A DNA stretch of 64,000 nt from an uncultured Clostridia bacterium (GTDB lineage: Bacteria; Bacillota; Clostridia; Christensenellales; Borkfalkiaceae): assembly GCA_947572415.1 (NCBI GenBank), contig CANPBT010000001.1, positions 31,127 to 95,126 on the forward strand. Direction: 5' to 3'. The position numbers and the translations under genes were made by a program. Within the stretch, counting starts at the first letter, position 1. Each line of letters begins with the position of its first letter. The notes below the pieces were generated by a model that saw only the letters and a list, made by a program, of their open reading frames with translations, was not told the DNA's origin and made no database searches. Shown piece by piece: positions 24,099 to 31,680 of this stretch.

Positions 24099-24107
24099 GG
24101 TAAACCT

Positions 24108-24830
24108 ATTTTTATCGGCGGCGAATACGTATCTACCGTCCGCGCGGGCGACGGAAAGGACGTACTTTTGCTTCACGGCTATATGTCGAGCAAGCAAAGC
24201 TTTTATTATCAGATTGAATATTTATCGAAAAGCTTCAAGGTGACCGCGCCCGACTTTCCGGGTTTCGGCGCAAGCGCGCCGCTCACGGCAGCGTGGTCGG
24301 TTTCGGATTATTGCGGCTGGCTTGAAAGCTTCGTAAAGGCGGCAAAGCTCGATAAGCCGCATATAATAGCCCATTCTTTCGGGGCGCGCGTTGCCTTCAA
24401 ATATCTTTGCGGCAGGCCGCAACTTGCGGAAAAGCTCGTGGTTACGGGCGGCGCGGGGCTGGTGAAGCCGCGTTCAGTCGAATATCTGCGCCGCGTGAAG
24501 GCGTACAGACGGGTAAAAAGGCTCTTCCCGAAATTTGCGGAAAAGCATTACGGCAGCGCGGAGTACCGCGCGCTTCCGCCGCTTATGCGCGAGAGCTATA
24601 AAAGCATTGTAAACGAAGATTTGAGGGAATACGCGGCGGGCGTGCAAAACAAAACGCTGCTCGTCTACGGGAAAAACGACACGGTGACCCCGTCGGGCGA
24701 GGAGGGTGAAATTTTTCATTCGCTTATCAGCGGCAGCCGCCTTGTTATTGCCGACGGCGGGCACTTCTGCTTTTCGGAAAAGCCCGAAGCTTTCAATAAA
24801 ACTGTATACGAATTTTTTACGGAAAAATAA
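24108..24830 (+). CDS. Alpha/beta hydrolase with non-standard or disrupted start
   Basis: A serine hydrolase of about 240 residues: oxyanion strand VLLLHGYMSSKQSF, nucleophile elbow AHSFGAR, late Asp in VYGKNDTVTPS and His in GGHFCFS. No ATG, GTG or TTG lies before the core strand; the frame is open back to the rimI stop. GAGG at 24097-24100 is spaced 7 nt from an ATT codon at 24108. Alternatively, one surplus G after ATGAG (24095-24100) breaks a start overlapping rimI; removing it would give M-S-K-P-I-F. Substrate unknown. Confidence 0.75.
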   Translation: MFIGGEYVSTVRAGDGKDVLLLHGYMSSKQSFYYQIEYLSKSFKVTAPDFPGFGASAPLTAAWSVSDYCGWLESFVKAAKLDKPHIIAHSFGARVAFKYLCGRPQLAEKLVVTGGAGLVKPRSVEYLRRVKAYRRVKRLFPKFAEKHYGSAEYRALPPLMRESYKSIVNEDLREYAAGVQNKTLLVYGKNDTVTPSGEEGEIFHSLISGSRLVIADGGHFCFSEKPEAFNKTVYEFFTEK

Positions 24831-24831
24831 A

Positions 24832-26430
24832 ATGGGTATCTTTATTTCGGTTTCAAAGACAATTGAATGCGTCGTTATCGCGCTTTTCTTTGCGGTTATG
24901 CTGTGCGCCGCCGCTTACAGGCAGGCGGGGGTTTTGCAGTCGTGCGGATACAGCGGCGGCAAATACTTCGGCTGGCTGAAAAAGAAGGGCAACCTCGCTT
25001 ACGAAAGGTTTGCGCTGCTCGCGCTTCTGTGCGCGCTCTCTTCGGCGGTCATAGCGCTCTGCTTTTCGTTTGCGGGCGAGTGGGCGGCGGTGATTTCCCT
25101 TGCGCCCTTCGCGCTGTTTTTCGTAATCTTTCTGGTTGCGGACAAAAAAATCGCGCTCCGCTCGGAGGTTACTTTAACCCCGCGCTTCAAAAGGCTTTAC
25201 GCCGTGTATTTCGTTGTCGCCGCGTTGCTTTCGTATATTTTCGTAACCCTTTTAAATTTCGCGGATTACGTATGGGGCAACTCCGTATTCACGCGGCTGA
25301 GGTACTGCGCGCTCGCGCTGCTGCCGCTTTTGAATCTTTTCATACTTCTTTTTTCCAACTGTATCGCTAAAATTTACGAGGTGCCGCACAACAATAAATT
25401 CATAAAAAAGTCGAAAGCAAAGCTTGCCGCGTCGGATATAAAGGTTATAGCCATAACGGGCAGCTACGGCAAGACGAGCACGAAGTTCATTCTAAACTCC
25501 ATTTTATCGAAAAAATACCGCGTGCTCACTACGCCGCGTTCGCACAATACGCCGATAGGCGTCGCGCTCGCGGTGAATAACGCAAACCTCGGCGACTACG
25601 ATATATTCATAGCCGAAATGGGCGCGCGGCACGTCGGCGACATTGCAGAGCTGTGCGAAATATGCCCGCCCGATATCTCGATTATAACGGGTATATGCGG
25701 CCAGCATATGGAAAGCTTTTTAACCTTTGAAAATATCGTCAAGGCAAAGGGCGAAATACTAGCCGCCACAAAGGGAACGGCGGTAATCGCGGCGGACTGC
25801 TTCGATTTGTTCGAGGAATACCCCTGCGACAAGAGAAAGTGCGGCTGCGTTTCGGATATAGCCTGTACGGCGGAGGGCACCGATTTTACCCTTACGCTGG
25901 GCGGCGAAAGCGTCGCGGCGCACACAAAGCTTTTGGGCGAACACTCGGCGTACAATATCGGGGTCGCAGCGGAGGCGGCGTACCTTGCGGGTATGACCGC
26001 GGACGAAATAGCCGACGCAATAAGCGGCATTGACTTTATCGAACACCGCTTACAGCTTATAAGCTCGGGCGGGGTGAATATTCTCGACGACGGCTATAAT
26101 TCAAACGTGAAAGGCGCGCGCGCCGCGCTCGGCGTTTTGCAGCTTTTCGGCGGCGCGAAGATAGTCGTGACTCCGGGGCTCGTCGAGCTGGGCGTGCTTG
26201 AGGAAAAGGAAAATTACGAGCTGGGCAAAGCGCTTGTGGGGCTTGATTTTGTAATACTCGTCGGCGACACTTTGGTTACGCCCGTAAAAAAAGGCTATCT
26301 CGAAAACGGCGGGGATGAGGGTAAGCTCAGGGTAAAGCCCACGCTTGCCGCCGCGCAGGAGGAGATTAAAACGATTATATCCGCGGGCGATACGGTTTTG
26401 TTTCTGAACGACCTGCCCGACGTCTATTGA
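24832..26430 (+). CDS. murF: MurF-like UDP-MurNAc-tripeptide D-Ala-D-Ala ligase with N-terminal membrane domain
   Basis: A Mur ligase adding D-Ala-D-Ala to the peptidoglycan precursor. It is 532 residues: residues ~1-175 are a membrane region with about five to six hydrophobic segments, then the ATP-binding GSYGKTSTKFIL near residue 208, EMGARHVGDI, and a C-terminal ligase domain with ILDDGYNSN. The membrane N-terminus is absent in classical MurF but occurs in some Clostridia. The next gene, ddl, makes its D-Ala-D-Ala substrate. The start follows the hydrolase stop by 1 nt. Confidence 0.85.
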   Translation: MGIFISVSKTIECVVIALFFAVMLCAAAYRQAGVLQSCGYSGGKYFGWLKKKGNLAYERFALLALLCALSSAVIALCFSFAGEWAAVISLAPFALFFVIFLVADKKIALRSEVTLTPRFKRLYAVYFVVAALLSYIFVTLLNFADYVWGNSVFTRLRYCALALLPLLNLFILLFSNCIAKIYEVPHNNKFIKKSKAKLAASDIKVIAITGSYGKTSTKFILNSILSKKYRVLTTPRSHNTPIGVALAVNNANLGDYDIFIAEMGARHVGDIAELCEICPPDISIITGICGQHMESFLTFENIVKAKGEILAATKGTAVIAADCFDLFEEYPCDKRKCGCVSDIACTAEGTDFTLTLGGESVAAHTKLLGEHSAYNIGVAAEAAYLAGMTADEIADAISGIDFIEHRLQLISSGGVNILDDGYNSNVKGARAALGVLQLFGGAKIVVTPGLVELGVLEEKENYELGKALVGLDFVILVGDTLVTPVKKGYLENGGDEGKLRVKPTLAAAQEEIKTIISAGDTVLFLNDLPDVY

Positions 26431-26490
26431 TACAATTAATAAATTAAATTCACCAAAGCTAAAAAAATAAATGCGGAGGTGAATTTTTTT

Positions 26491-27588
26491 ATGCAGAGAA
26501 ATATTGCGGTGATATTCGGAGGAATATCCAACGAAAACGAAATTTCGGTAATTACGGGCACGATGGCGGCAAATGTGTTAAAAAACGCGGGCAACACGGT
26601 TATACCCCTGTATATATCGCGGCAAGGCGATATTTATACCGGAGACGGGCTTGCCGATATCGACAATTTCAAGGGTGACAAGTATACCGCTTTCCCGCGG
26701 GCGATTGTTGCAAAGGGCGGCATATATGCGCTGAATAAGCGGCTTCGCCCAAAAAAATTCGTCAGGGTCGACGTTGCGGTCAACTGCTGCCACGGCGGTT
26801 GGGGCGAGGGCGGCGGCGTGTGCGGGCTTTTCGCGCTCAACGCGATTCCGCTTGCAAGCGCGGGTATGTTCGAGTCGGCTGCGTTTATGGATAAATATTT
26901 CACCAAACTCGTGCTCGCTTCGCTGGGCGTAAAAACGGCTTCGTACGTATATATGCGCGAAGCAACCGGTTTGGACGAGGCGGAAAAGCTCGGCTATCCT
27001 ATGATAGTTAAGCCCGCGAAGCTCGGTTCGAGCATAGGCATAGAGTGCGTCGAAAACCGCGAAGAGCTTGAAAATGCGCTCTCCTCGGCGTTTATTTACG
27101 ACGACGGGGTTATAATCGAACAGTTCCTGAAAGACCGCAGGGAAATCAATTGCGCCGCATACTATGCTTCGGGCAAGGTAGTAACTTCGGAGTGCGAGGA
27201 GGCGTTTGCGCACGGGGATATTTTAAGCTACGACGACAAGTATGCGGGCGGCGGCAAGAGCGTTTTGCCCGCGGATATACCCTTGCGAACGTCCGACGAA
27301 ATAAAAGCCATAACCGAAAAAGTATATTCGAAATTGAATATGCGCGGCATAGTCCGCTTCGATTACATACTCAGCGGCGGCGAAATTTATTTAAGCGAAA
27401 TAAACACCGTGCCCGGGTCGCTGTCGTATTATCTGCTGTCGAACGGGTTCAAAGATTTTTATACCGTGTTGCAGGCTGTAATCGTACAGGCGGAGGAGGA
27501 CTTCAAAGCTGCCTCCGAAAAGAAAATACTCACGACCGGCATTTTGAACGATATCCGTTCGGGCGCGTACAAGACGGGCGGCAAATAA
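26491..27588 (+). CDS. ddl: D-alanine-D-alanine ligase
   Basis: An ATP-grasp enzyme joining two D-Ala. It is 365 residues with the N-terminal IAVIFGGISNENEIS, ATP-grasp segments YPMIVKPAKLGSSIGI and IIEQFLKDRREI, and the metal site YLSEINTVPGSL. I set the start at ATG 26491, 9 nt after GGAGGTG; an upstream GTG overlaps that site. It ends at a perfect 36-bp palindromic terminator. Confidence 0.95.
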   Translation: MQRNIAVIFGGISNENEISVITGTMAANVLKNAGNTVIPLYISRQGDIYTGDGLADIDNFKGDKYTAFPRAIVAKGGIYALNKRLRPKKFVRVDVAVNCCHGGWGEGGGVCGLFALNAIPLASAGMFESAAFMDKYFTKLVLASLGVKTASYVYMREATGLDEAEKLGYPMIVKPAKLGSSIGIECVENREELENALSSAFIYDDGVIIEQFLKDRREINCAAYYASGKVVTSECEEAFAHGDILSYDDKYAGGGKSVLPADIPLRTSDEIKAITEKVYSKLNMRGIVRFDYILSGGEIYLSEINTVPGSLSYYLLSNGFKDFYTVLQAVIVQAEEDFKAASEKKILTTGILNDIRSGAYKTGGK

Positions 27589-27622
27589 AAGGAGCGCGGA
27601 CTTTAAAGTCCGCGCTCCTTTT
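27587..27622. terminator. Bidirectional intrinsic terminator, perfect 36-bp palindrome
   Basis: AAAAGGAGCGCGGACTTT and its exact mirror sit between the convergent ddl and ECF S-component genes, overlapping the end of the latter. Confidence 0.93.
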
Positions 27623-28193
27623 TGAATTCGGGCAGAAGATTGCTTTTCGCCAGCTGTTTTTTAAGCGTGGTCGCGTAGCACACCGTAAGCGCGGCGGCTA
27701 TCCCGATAACTTCCTGCAACACGTTTCTTACCACGCGCACGGAAGCGTAAGCATACCCGTAATTTTTATCGGGATATATAAGCGGCGCTATGAGGCAGTA
27801 GAACGCGAAGTACCCGCCTATTACGGCTATTGCGCCCGCAACCGAAGATATGCCCGCCCAGACGGGCTCGCGCTTTTTTGCAAGCCCCTTAAAAGCACAG
27901 TGCAAAAGCGCGGATACCGCCGCGCCCTGTACGCCGTGTATTATCAGCGATACGGGCGCCATAGCGGCGTTGCCGAAGCACATATCGTATAAAAGCGTAC
28001 CCAGCCCGCCGACTATGAACGAGGCGAAGGGGTCCATAAGATAGGCGGTAAGGAAGATAATTCCGTCGCACCAGTACACGTTGCCCCACGGCGTAGGCGC
28101 GGGCGGTATAGCCGCCGTGGCGACGGTCAACGCAGTAAGCATTGCCGTATAGGTTATCCATTTAGTTGCAAAAATCGTATTTCCGTTTTTCAT
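27603..28193 (-). CDS. ECF-type vitamin transporter S component
   Basis: A 196-residue integral membrane protein with about five to six segments, of the ECF-ribofla_trS type. It has the characteristic GDG-like turn (YWCDGIIFLTAYLMDPFAS) and FIVGGLGTLLYDM. It would bind a vitamin and share the EcfAAT module. The start at 28193 is preferred; the -10 TATAAT (28208-28203) is 9 nt from it, suggesting a nearly leaderless mRNA. Divergence from a MocR/PdxR-like regulator suggests vitamin B6 as substrate (inference). Confidence 0.8.
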   Translation of the reverse strand: MKNGNTIFATKWITYTAMLTALTVATAAIPPAPTPWGNVYWCDGIIFLTAYLMDPFASFIVGGLGTLLYDMCFGNAAMAPVSLIIHGVQGAAVSALLHCAFKGLAKKREPVWAGISSVAGAIAVIGGYFAFYCLIAPLIYPDKNYGYAYASVRVVRNVLQEVIGIAAALTVCYATTLKKQLAKSNLLPEFKKERGL

Positions 28194-28277
28194 ACGTTGA
28201 CAATTATACTCTGCTTTTGATATTATTAAAATAATCAATTTGATACTTTTTTATAATACCAGAAAAAACGGTGAATT
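28194..28277. promoter_or_regulatory. Divergent ECF/MocR control region
   Basis: Contains TATAAT boxes for both directions and two direct TTTGATA repeats (28216-28222, 28239-28245), which suit MocR-family binding. The -35 boxes are weak on both strands, consistent with activation. Confidence 0.45.
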
Positions 28278-29624
28278 ATGCTTACGTACGATTTAAATGG
28301 CAAAAACAAATATGCGTCGCTTTACGGCTTTATAAGGAGCGACGTGCTGTGCGGCAGACTCAAAAGCGGGCAGAGGCTTCCGTCGAAGCGGGCGCTGGCG
28401 GAAAATCTCGGCGTCAGCGTGATTACCGTGCAGACGGCTTACGAGCAGCTGCTTGCCGAGGGATACATATTTTCGAAAGAGCGCAACGGCTATTTCGTGG
28501 CGGAGGTCGACGCGGGATTTCACGGAGAGCGGACGGTGGCCTCCGTGAAAGAGGTAAAAGCCGAAAGGTACGAGGTGGACTTCGTAAAGGGTACTGCGAC
28601 CGAGCTTTTCCCGTTTTCGGTGTGGGCGCGGCTTATACGCAGGGTGCTTTCCGACTGCGGCGAGCACCTTCTGGAGCGCGTGCCGTGCGACGGCGACGCG
28701 GAGCTTAAACGCGCGGTGGCAGGCTATCTTTACCGTGCGCGCGGTATAGAAGCCGACCCCGCATACGTGGTTATAGGCGCGGGCGCGGAGTATCTGTACG
28801 GGATAATCGTGCAGCTTCTCGGCAGAGGCGCTGCGTTTGCGGTGGAAAACCCGGGCTACGGTAAAATTTCGGCCGCGTATGCGCTCAACGGCGCCAAGTG
28901 CGTTTATATCCCCGTCGGCGAAAGCGGCATGGATTGCGTCGCGGCGGCTGAAAGCGGGGCGAGCGTTTTTCACGTTTCGCCATCGCACCAGTTTCCTACG
29001 GGCGCGGTGATGCCCGTCGCCGAAAGGGCAAAGCTTTTAAAGCTTGCCAGGGAGGCGGACGGGTACGTGGTGGAGGACGATTACGACAGCGAGTTCAGGC
29101 TGACGGGCAAGCCGCTTCAAAGCATGCACAGTATCTGCCCCGACAGAGTTATTTATATGAACACATTCTCAAAGAGTCTTGCGCCGTCTATGAGAATGGG
29201 TTACATGGTCCTGCCGCCCGCGCTGTACGAAAGGTATATCGCGCTGTTCGGGCATTCGGCGTGCGTTGTTCCGCTGTTCGAGCAAAAGACGCTTGCCGCC
29301 ATGCTTGACGGAGGGTGCTTCGAGCGGCATATCGGCAGACTCAGAACGCGCTACCGCGAAGTCAGGCAGGCAATTTACGCCGCGGCGGAAGGGCTGGGCG
29401 ACAGGTGCCGCATACACGATACGGGCAGCGGCTTACACTTGCTTGCGGAGTTCCCCCAAGCGCCCTCGGAGGAGTTTATCAAAAGCGCGGCAAGAGAAAG
29501 GGGGATAAACGTGAAATGTCTTACCGACTATCTACACGCGCCTGCGCCCGTAATAAAAAATTGCGCCGTCGTAAACTACTCGGGCGCAACGCCGCAGAAA
29601 ATAGCGGCTATAAAGTTAAATTAA
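28278..29624 (+). CDS. MocR/PdxR-family GntR-aminotransferase regulator
   Basis: A 448-residue chimera: an N-terminal GntR winged helix (residues 10-75, LPSKRALAENLGVSVITVQTAYEQLLAEGY) joined to a class-I aminotransferase domain whose PLP lysine is in NTFSKSLAPSMRMGY. PdxR members sense PLP and control vitamin B6 synthesis or uptake. The divergent ECF S component is the obvious target. No pdxST genes are in the window. Confidence 0.88.
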   Translation: MLTYDLNGKNKYASLYGFIRSDVLCGRLKSGQRLPSKRALAENLGVSVITVQTAYEQLLAEGYIFSKERNGYFVAEVDAGFHGERTVASVKEVKAERYEVDFVKGTATELFPFSVWARLIRRVLSDCGEHLLERVPCDGDAELKRAVAGYLYRARGIEADPAYVVIGAGAEYLYGIIVQLLGRGAAFAVENPGYGKISAAYALNGAKCVYIPVGESGMDCVAAAESGASVFHVSPSHQFPTGAVMPVAERAKLLKLAREADGYVVEDDYDSEFRLTGKPLQSMHSICPDRVIYMNTFSKSLAPSMRMGYMVLPPALYERYIALFGHSACVVPLFEQKTLAAMLDGGCFERHIGRLRTRYREVRQAIYAAAEGLGDRCRIHDTGSGLHLLAEFPQAPSEEFIKSAARERGINVKCLTDYLHAPAPVIKNCAVVNYSGATPQKIAAIKLN

Positions 29625-29627
29625 AAC

Positions 29628-29652
29628 GCCCGGCCTGTTTGGGCGGGGCGTC
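29628..29652 (-). terminator. Intrinsic terminator of the micro-protein operon
   Basis: On the minus strand ACGCCC pairs with GGGCGT around a GC-rich loop, followed by TTTTAATTT. It lies between the convergent MocR gene and the micro-protein operon. Confidence 0.6.
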
Positions 29653-29654
29653 GG

Positions 29655-29783
29655 TTAGTACCTGTTGGAATTCATGAGCATACTCATTGCATAAAAGTAT
29701 AACATATTAAGGTTATTTTCTTTTTCCTTTTCTCTTTCGTCGTTTCTTTCGTACTCGTCGTACTCGTCGCAAAATCTGAACAT
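29655..29783 (-). CDS. Micro-protein, 42 aa, unknown function
   Basis: A minus-strand frame with AGGAG 7 nt before the ATG. The N-terminal half is very acidic and charged (Asp/Glu/Arg/Lys runs with Tyr); the C-terminal half is hydrophobic and Met-rich, possibly an amphipathic helix. It is second in a two-gene operon under a near-consensus promoter. No family recognised; candidates include a toxin/antitoxin pair or membrane-active regulator, neither shown. Confidence 0.6.
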   Translation of the reverse strand: MFRFCDEYDEYERNDEREKEKENNLNMLYFYAMSMLMNSNRY

Positions 29784-29814
29784 ATCGATACTCCTTTTTT
29801 AATATTTTCGTTTT

Positions 29815-29880
29815 TTATCTGCTGTGACGGTTGGGGTGTAAAAGACTGTTAATGTAGCGTAACCACTGTATAAATTTCAT
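29815..29880 (-). CDS. Micropeptide, 21 aa, unknown function
   Basis: A minus-strand frame with AGGAGGG 6 nt before the ATG, one of the best ribosome-binding sites in the window. The peptide is basic, with an amphipathic MKFIQWLRYINSLL start and a His/Arg-rich tail. It is the first gene after the promoter at 29932-29960 and could be a leader peptide for the 42-aa gene or a functional micropeptide. Confidence 0.55.
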   Translation of the reverse strand: MKFIQWLRYINSLLHPNRHSR

Positions 29881-29931
29881 AATATACCCTCCTTTTGGTC
29901 GTTTTGTTTGTGTCTTTGTTTTTGTACCTGT

Positions 29932-29960
29932 AGTATAGCATTTGTTAAAATGTTAGTCAA
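29932..29960 (-). promoter_or_regulatory. Sigma-A promoter of the micro-protein operon
   Basis: On minus: TTGACT (29960-29955), 17-bp spacer, TATACT (29937-29932). Upstream DNA to 30120 is very AT-rich and contains a TGTTAATTAACA palindrome near 30034-30045 and other TTAAC motifs that might be operators. Confidence 0.75.
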
Positions 29961-30127
29961 TAACATTCATAAAAATTTTTAAAATTTAATTTATGTTACT
30001 TTCTAACACTATTATATGATTATAAGTAAAATAAATGTTAATTAACAAGTTTAAAATTTTATTGCTGTAATATTTTATCACAAATTAACGAAATTAACAT
30101 TTTTTAATATGATTTAACACGTACGAA

Positions 30128-30163
30128 AAATCCGCGGACGCCTTTTCGGCGCCCGCGGATTTA
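30128..30163 (-). terminator. Intrinsic terminator after the M23 gene
   Basis: AAATCCGCGG with CCGCGGATTT arms and an inner GCGCC/GGCGT stem; T run on the minus strand. Confidence 0.85.
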
Positions 30164-30191
30164 TTTAAATGGAGAGAGGGGGAAGATTTAT

Positions 30192-30857
30192 CTATTTTTC
30201 GAGAATATCGAGGTAGTCGTCGGGGTCTGCGGTTTTGCCGTTGACGCTGACTTCGAAGTGCAGGTGTTCGCCCTGCTTCATTTCCATACCGCCCGCTTCG
30301 GCAATGCTGCCTATAACTTCGCCGCGCTTTACCTTGTCGCCTTCTTTCAGCCCGGACTTTGCGTTGATATACTTATAGGTCGTTGCAATTCCGTTGGCGT
30401 GGGTAATGGTCACGTAGTTTTCGTTGATGATGTGGTCGGTAACCACTTTCGTAACAGTTCCGTCAAGCACCGCGCAAACTTCGTCGCCGGCTTTGCCCTC
30501 GAAATCCATGCCCTGATGCACGCAGTACCTGTCAAGCGTCTGGTCGTATACGAATTCGTATTTCGACGTAACTGCCGCGCTCTTTACAGGCAGCATAAAG
30601 CTTGTATCCGAGCCGGTGGGCTTGTCGTCGTCGGGATTTTTGTCGTCGTCAGGCTTATTTCCGTCGTCGGGCTTATTTCCGTCATCGGGCTTGTTTACGT
30701 CGCCGTTGCCGGGCTTGTTGTCGAGGATATCGTTAGTGTTGCCCTTTACGGTGAAGATAACGGTTACGGTGACGGCTGCGATTACAAGCAGGCAGGCTGC
30801 CAGAATCAGATAGTAGAGTAAAAGTTTCTTTTTGCTTTTCTTGTTTTCTTCTTTCAT
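30192..30857 (-). CDS. Membrane-anchored M23 (LytM) peptidase, SpoIIQ-like
   Basis: A 221-residue protein: Lys-rich cytoplasmic N-terminus, one membrane helix (12-36), an Asp/Pro/Lys repeat linker (48-82, repeated NKPDDG) and a C-terminal M23 domain. The zinc ligands are intact: His114, Asp118 (HQGMD) and HLH at 198-200. The size and layout resemble SpoIIQ, the forespore partner of SpoIIIAH, but no sporulation neighbour proves it. Good AGGAG before ATG. Confidence 0.8.
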   Translation of the reverse strand: MKEENKKSKKKLLLYYLILAACLLVIAAVTVTVIFTVKGNTNDILDNKPGNGDVNKPDDGNKPDDGNKPDDDKNPDDDKPTGSDTSFMLPVKSAAVTSKYEFVYDQTLDRYCVHQGMDFEGKAGDEVCAVLDGTVTKVVTDHIINENYVTITHANGIATTYKYINAKSGLKEGDKVKRGEVIGSIAEAGGMEMKQGEHLHFEVSVNGKTADPDDYLDILEK

Positions 30858-30904
30858 AATAAACTCCTTTCGAAAATGATATTGACGGTATTATTGAATT
30901 TTAT

Positions 30905-31330
30905 TCAGTATCCGCCGAAAATTATCGGAGAGGCAGCCTTTACGCCGTCGTCTTTAATTGAAACGTGTAAATTAATTTCCTCGCCGTAGAGAATAACGGA
31001 GTAAGGCAGGTCGGCTTTGCAATAATAATTTACGCTGTCGGAAAGCTCTTCCACAAACACGATTTCACCGTTGACGCCTTTGAGGTAGTCGTCGAGGTCG
31101 AACTCCGAATAAAACGCGCATTCGCCGCAAACGTCGCTTAAAGACAGTCGTCCGAGGCTTGCCGCGGCGGAGTTGCCGAAAGTCACTTCCTTGCAGTCTT
31201 TTGAGGTGTCGCCGCAAAAAAAAGTGTAGCTTTCGCCGCCTTTAAAACACAGCCCGTCAGGTAACCACGCCAGCGTTGTAATAAGCGCGCCCGCTGCGAC
31301 GGTTACGCATAACAGCTTTAAAAACCGCAT
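30905..31330 (-). CDS. Secreted protein, possibly YwmB-like
   Basis: About 141 residues with a signal peptide or anchor (residues 1-20) and a mature domain with four Cys. The C-terminus (PYSVILYGEEINLHVSI ... PIIFGGY) resembles the YwmB family found beside spoIID/spoIIQ genes in Firmicutes, from memory only. I set the start at 31330, with AGGAGG 8 nt upstream. It precedes the M23 gene, so the two may be expressed together. Confidence 0.5.
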   Translation of the reverse strand: MRFLKLLCVTVAAGALITTLAWLPDGLCFKGGESYTFFCGDTSKDCKEVTFGNSAAASLGRLSLSDVCGECAFYSEFDLDDYLKGVNGEIVFVEELSDSVNYYCKADLPYSVILYGEEINLHVSIKDDGVKAASPIIFGGY

Positions 31331-31420
31331 TTCTGTCCTCCTTACGTAAAGCGTTATTGCCTGCTTTGAAAAAATATATACGCAAATAAAAAAATTTTTT
31401 TGTTTATCCTCCCGCCGCAA

Positions 31421-31456
31421 TAAAAAGGAGCCTTCACGCAGAGTGAAAGCTCCTTT
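31421..31456 (-). terminator. Intrinsic terminator after the corA-fmdB unit
   Basis: AAAGGAGCCTTCAC and GTGAAAGCTCCTTT pair around GCAGA; TTTTTATT follows on minus. Confidence 0.8.
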
Positions 31457-31469
31457 CTTTATTATTAAT

Positions 31470-31667
31470 TTATCGGCAGCCGCCGCAGGTTTTGCAATTG
31501 CCGCTGCATTTTTTGCTCTGCTTCCCCGTCGCGGAAAACATCTGCCCGCAGTAACACCGTTCGGCGGGGTTGCCGCAGTCGGGGCAGGTAACGGGCTCGT
31601 CGTATCTTTTCACTAATTCCTCAAAGCTTTTTTTGCAGCTTTTGCACACGTATTGAAGTAAAGGCAT
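31470..31667 (-). CDS. FmdB-family zinc-ribbon protein
   Basis: A 65-residue protein starting LLQYVCKSCKKSFEEL with a second CPDCG pair and CYCG, matching the FmdB/CxxC_CxxC_SSSS zinc ribbon. The tail is extra Cys-rich (CSGNCKTCGGC). Function of the family is uncertain. It is 13 bp downstream of corA. Confidence 0.85.
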   Translation of the reverse strand: MPLLQYVCKSCKKSFEELVKRYDEPVTCPDCGNPAERCYCGQMFSATGKQSKKCSGNCKTCGGCR

Positions 31668-31680
31668 ATCGGCTTAAAAT

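Noticed and set aside
24096..24110. Programmed stop-codon read-through from rimI into the hydrolase
   Set aside because: The two frames are in phase, but nothing suggests read-through; independent genes with a damaged or unusual start explain it better.
30600..30700. Short tandem repeats resembling a CRISPR or satellite
   Set aside because: They encode the repeated Asn-Lys-Pro-Asp-Asp-Gly linker of the M23 protein; no spacers or leader are present.
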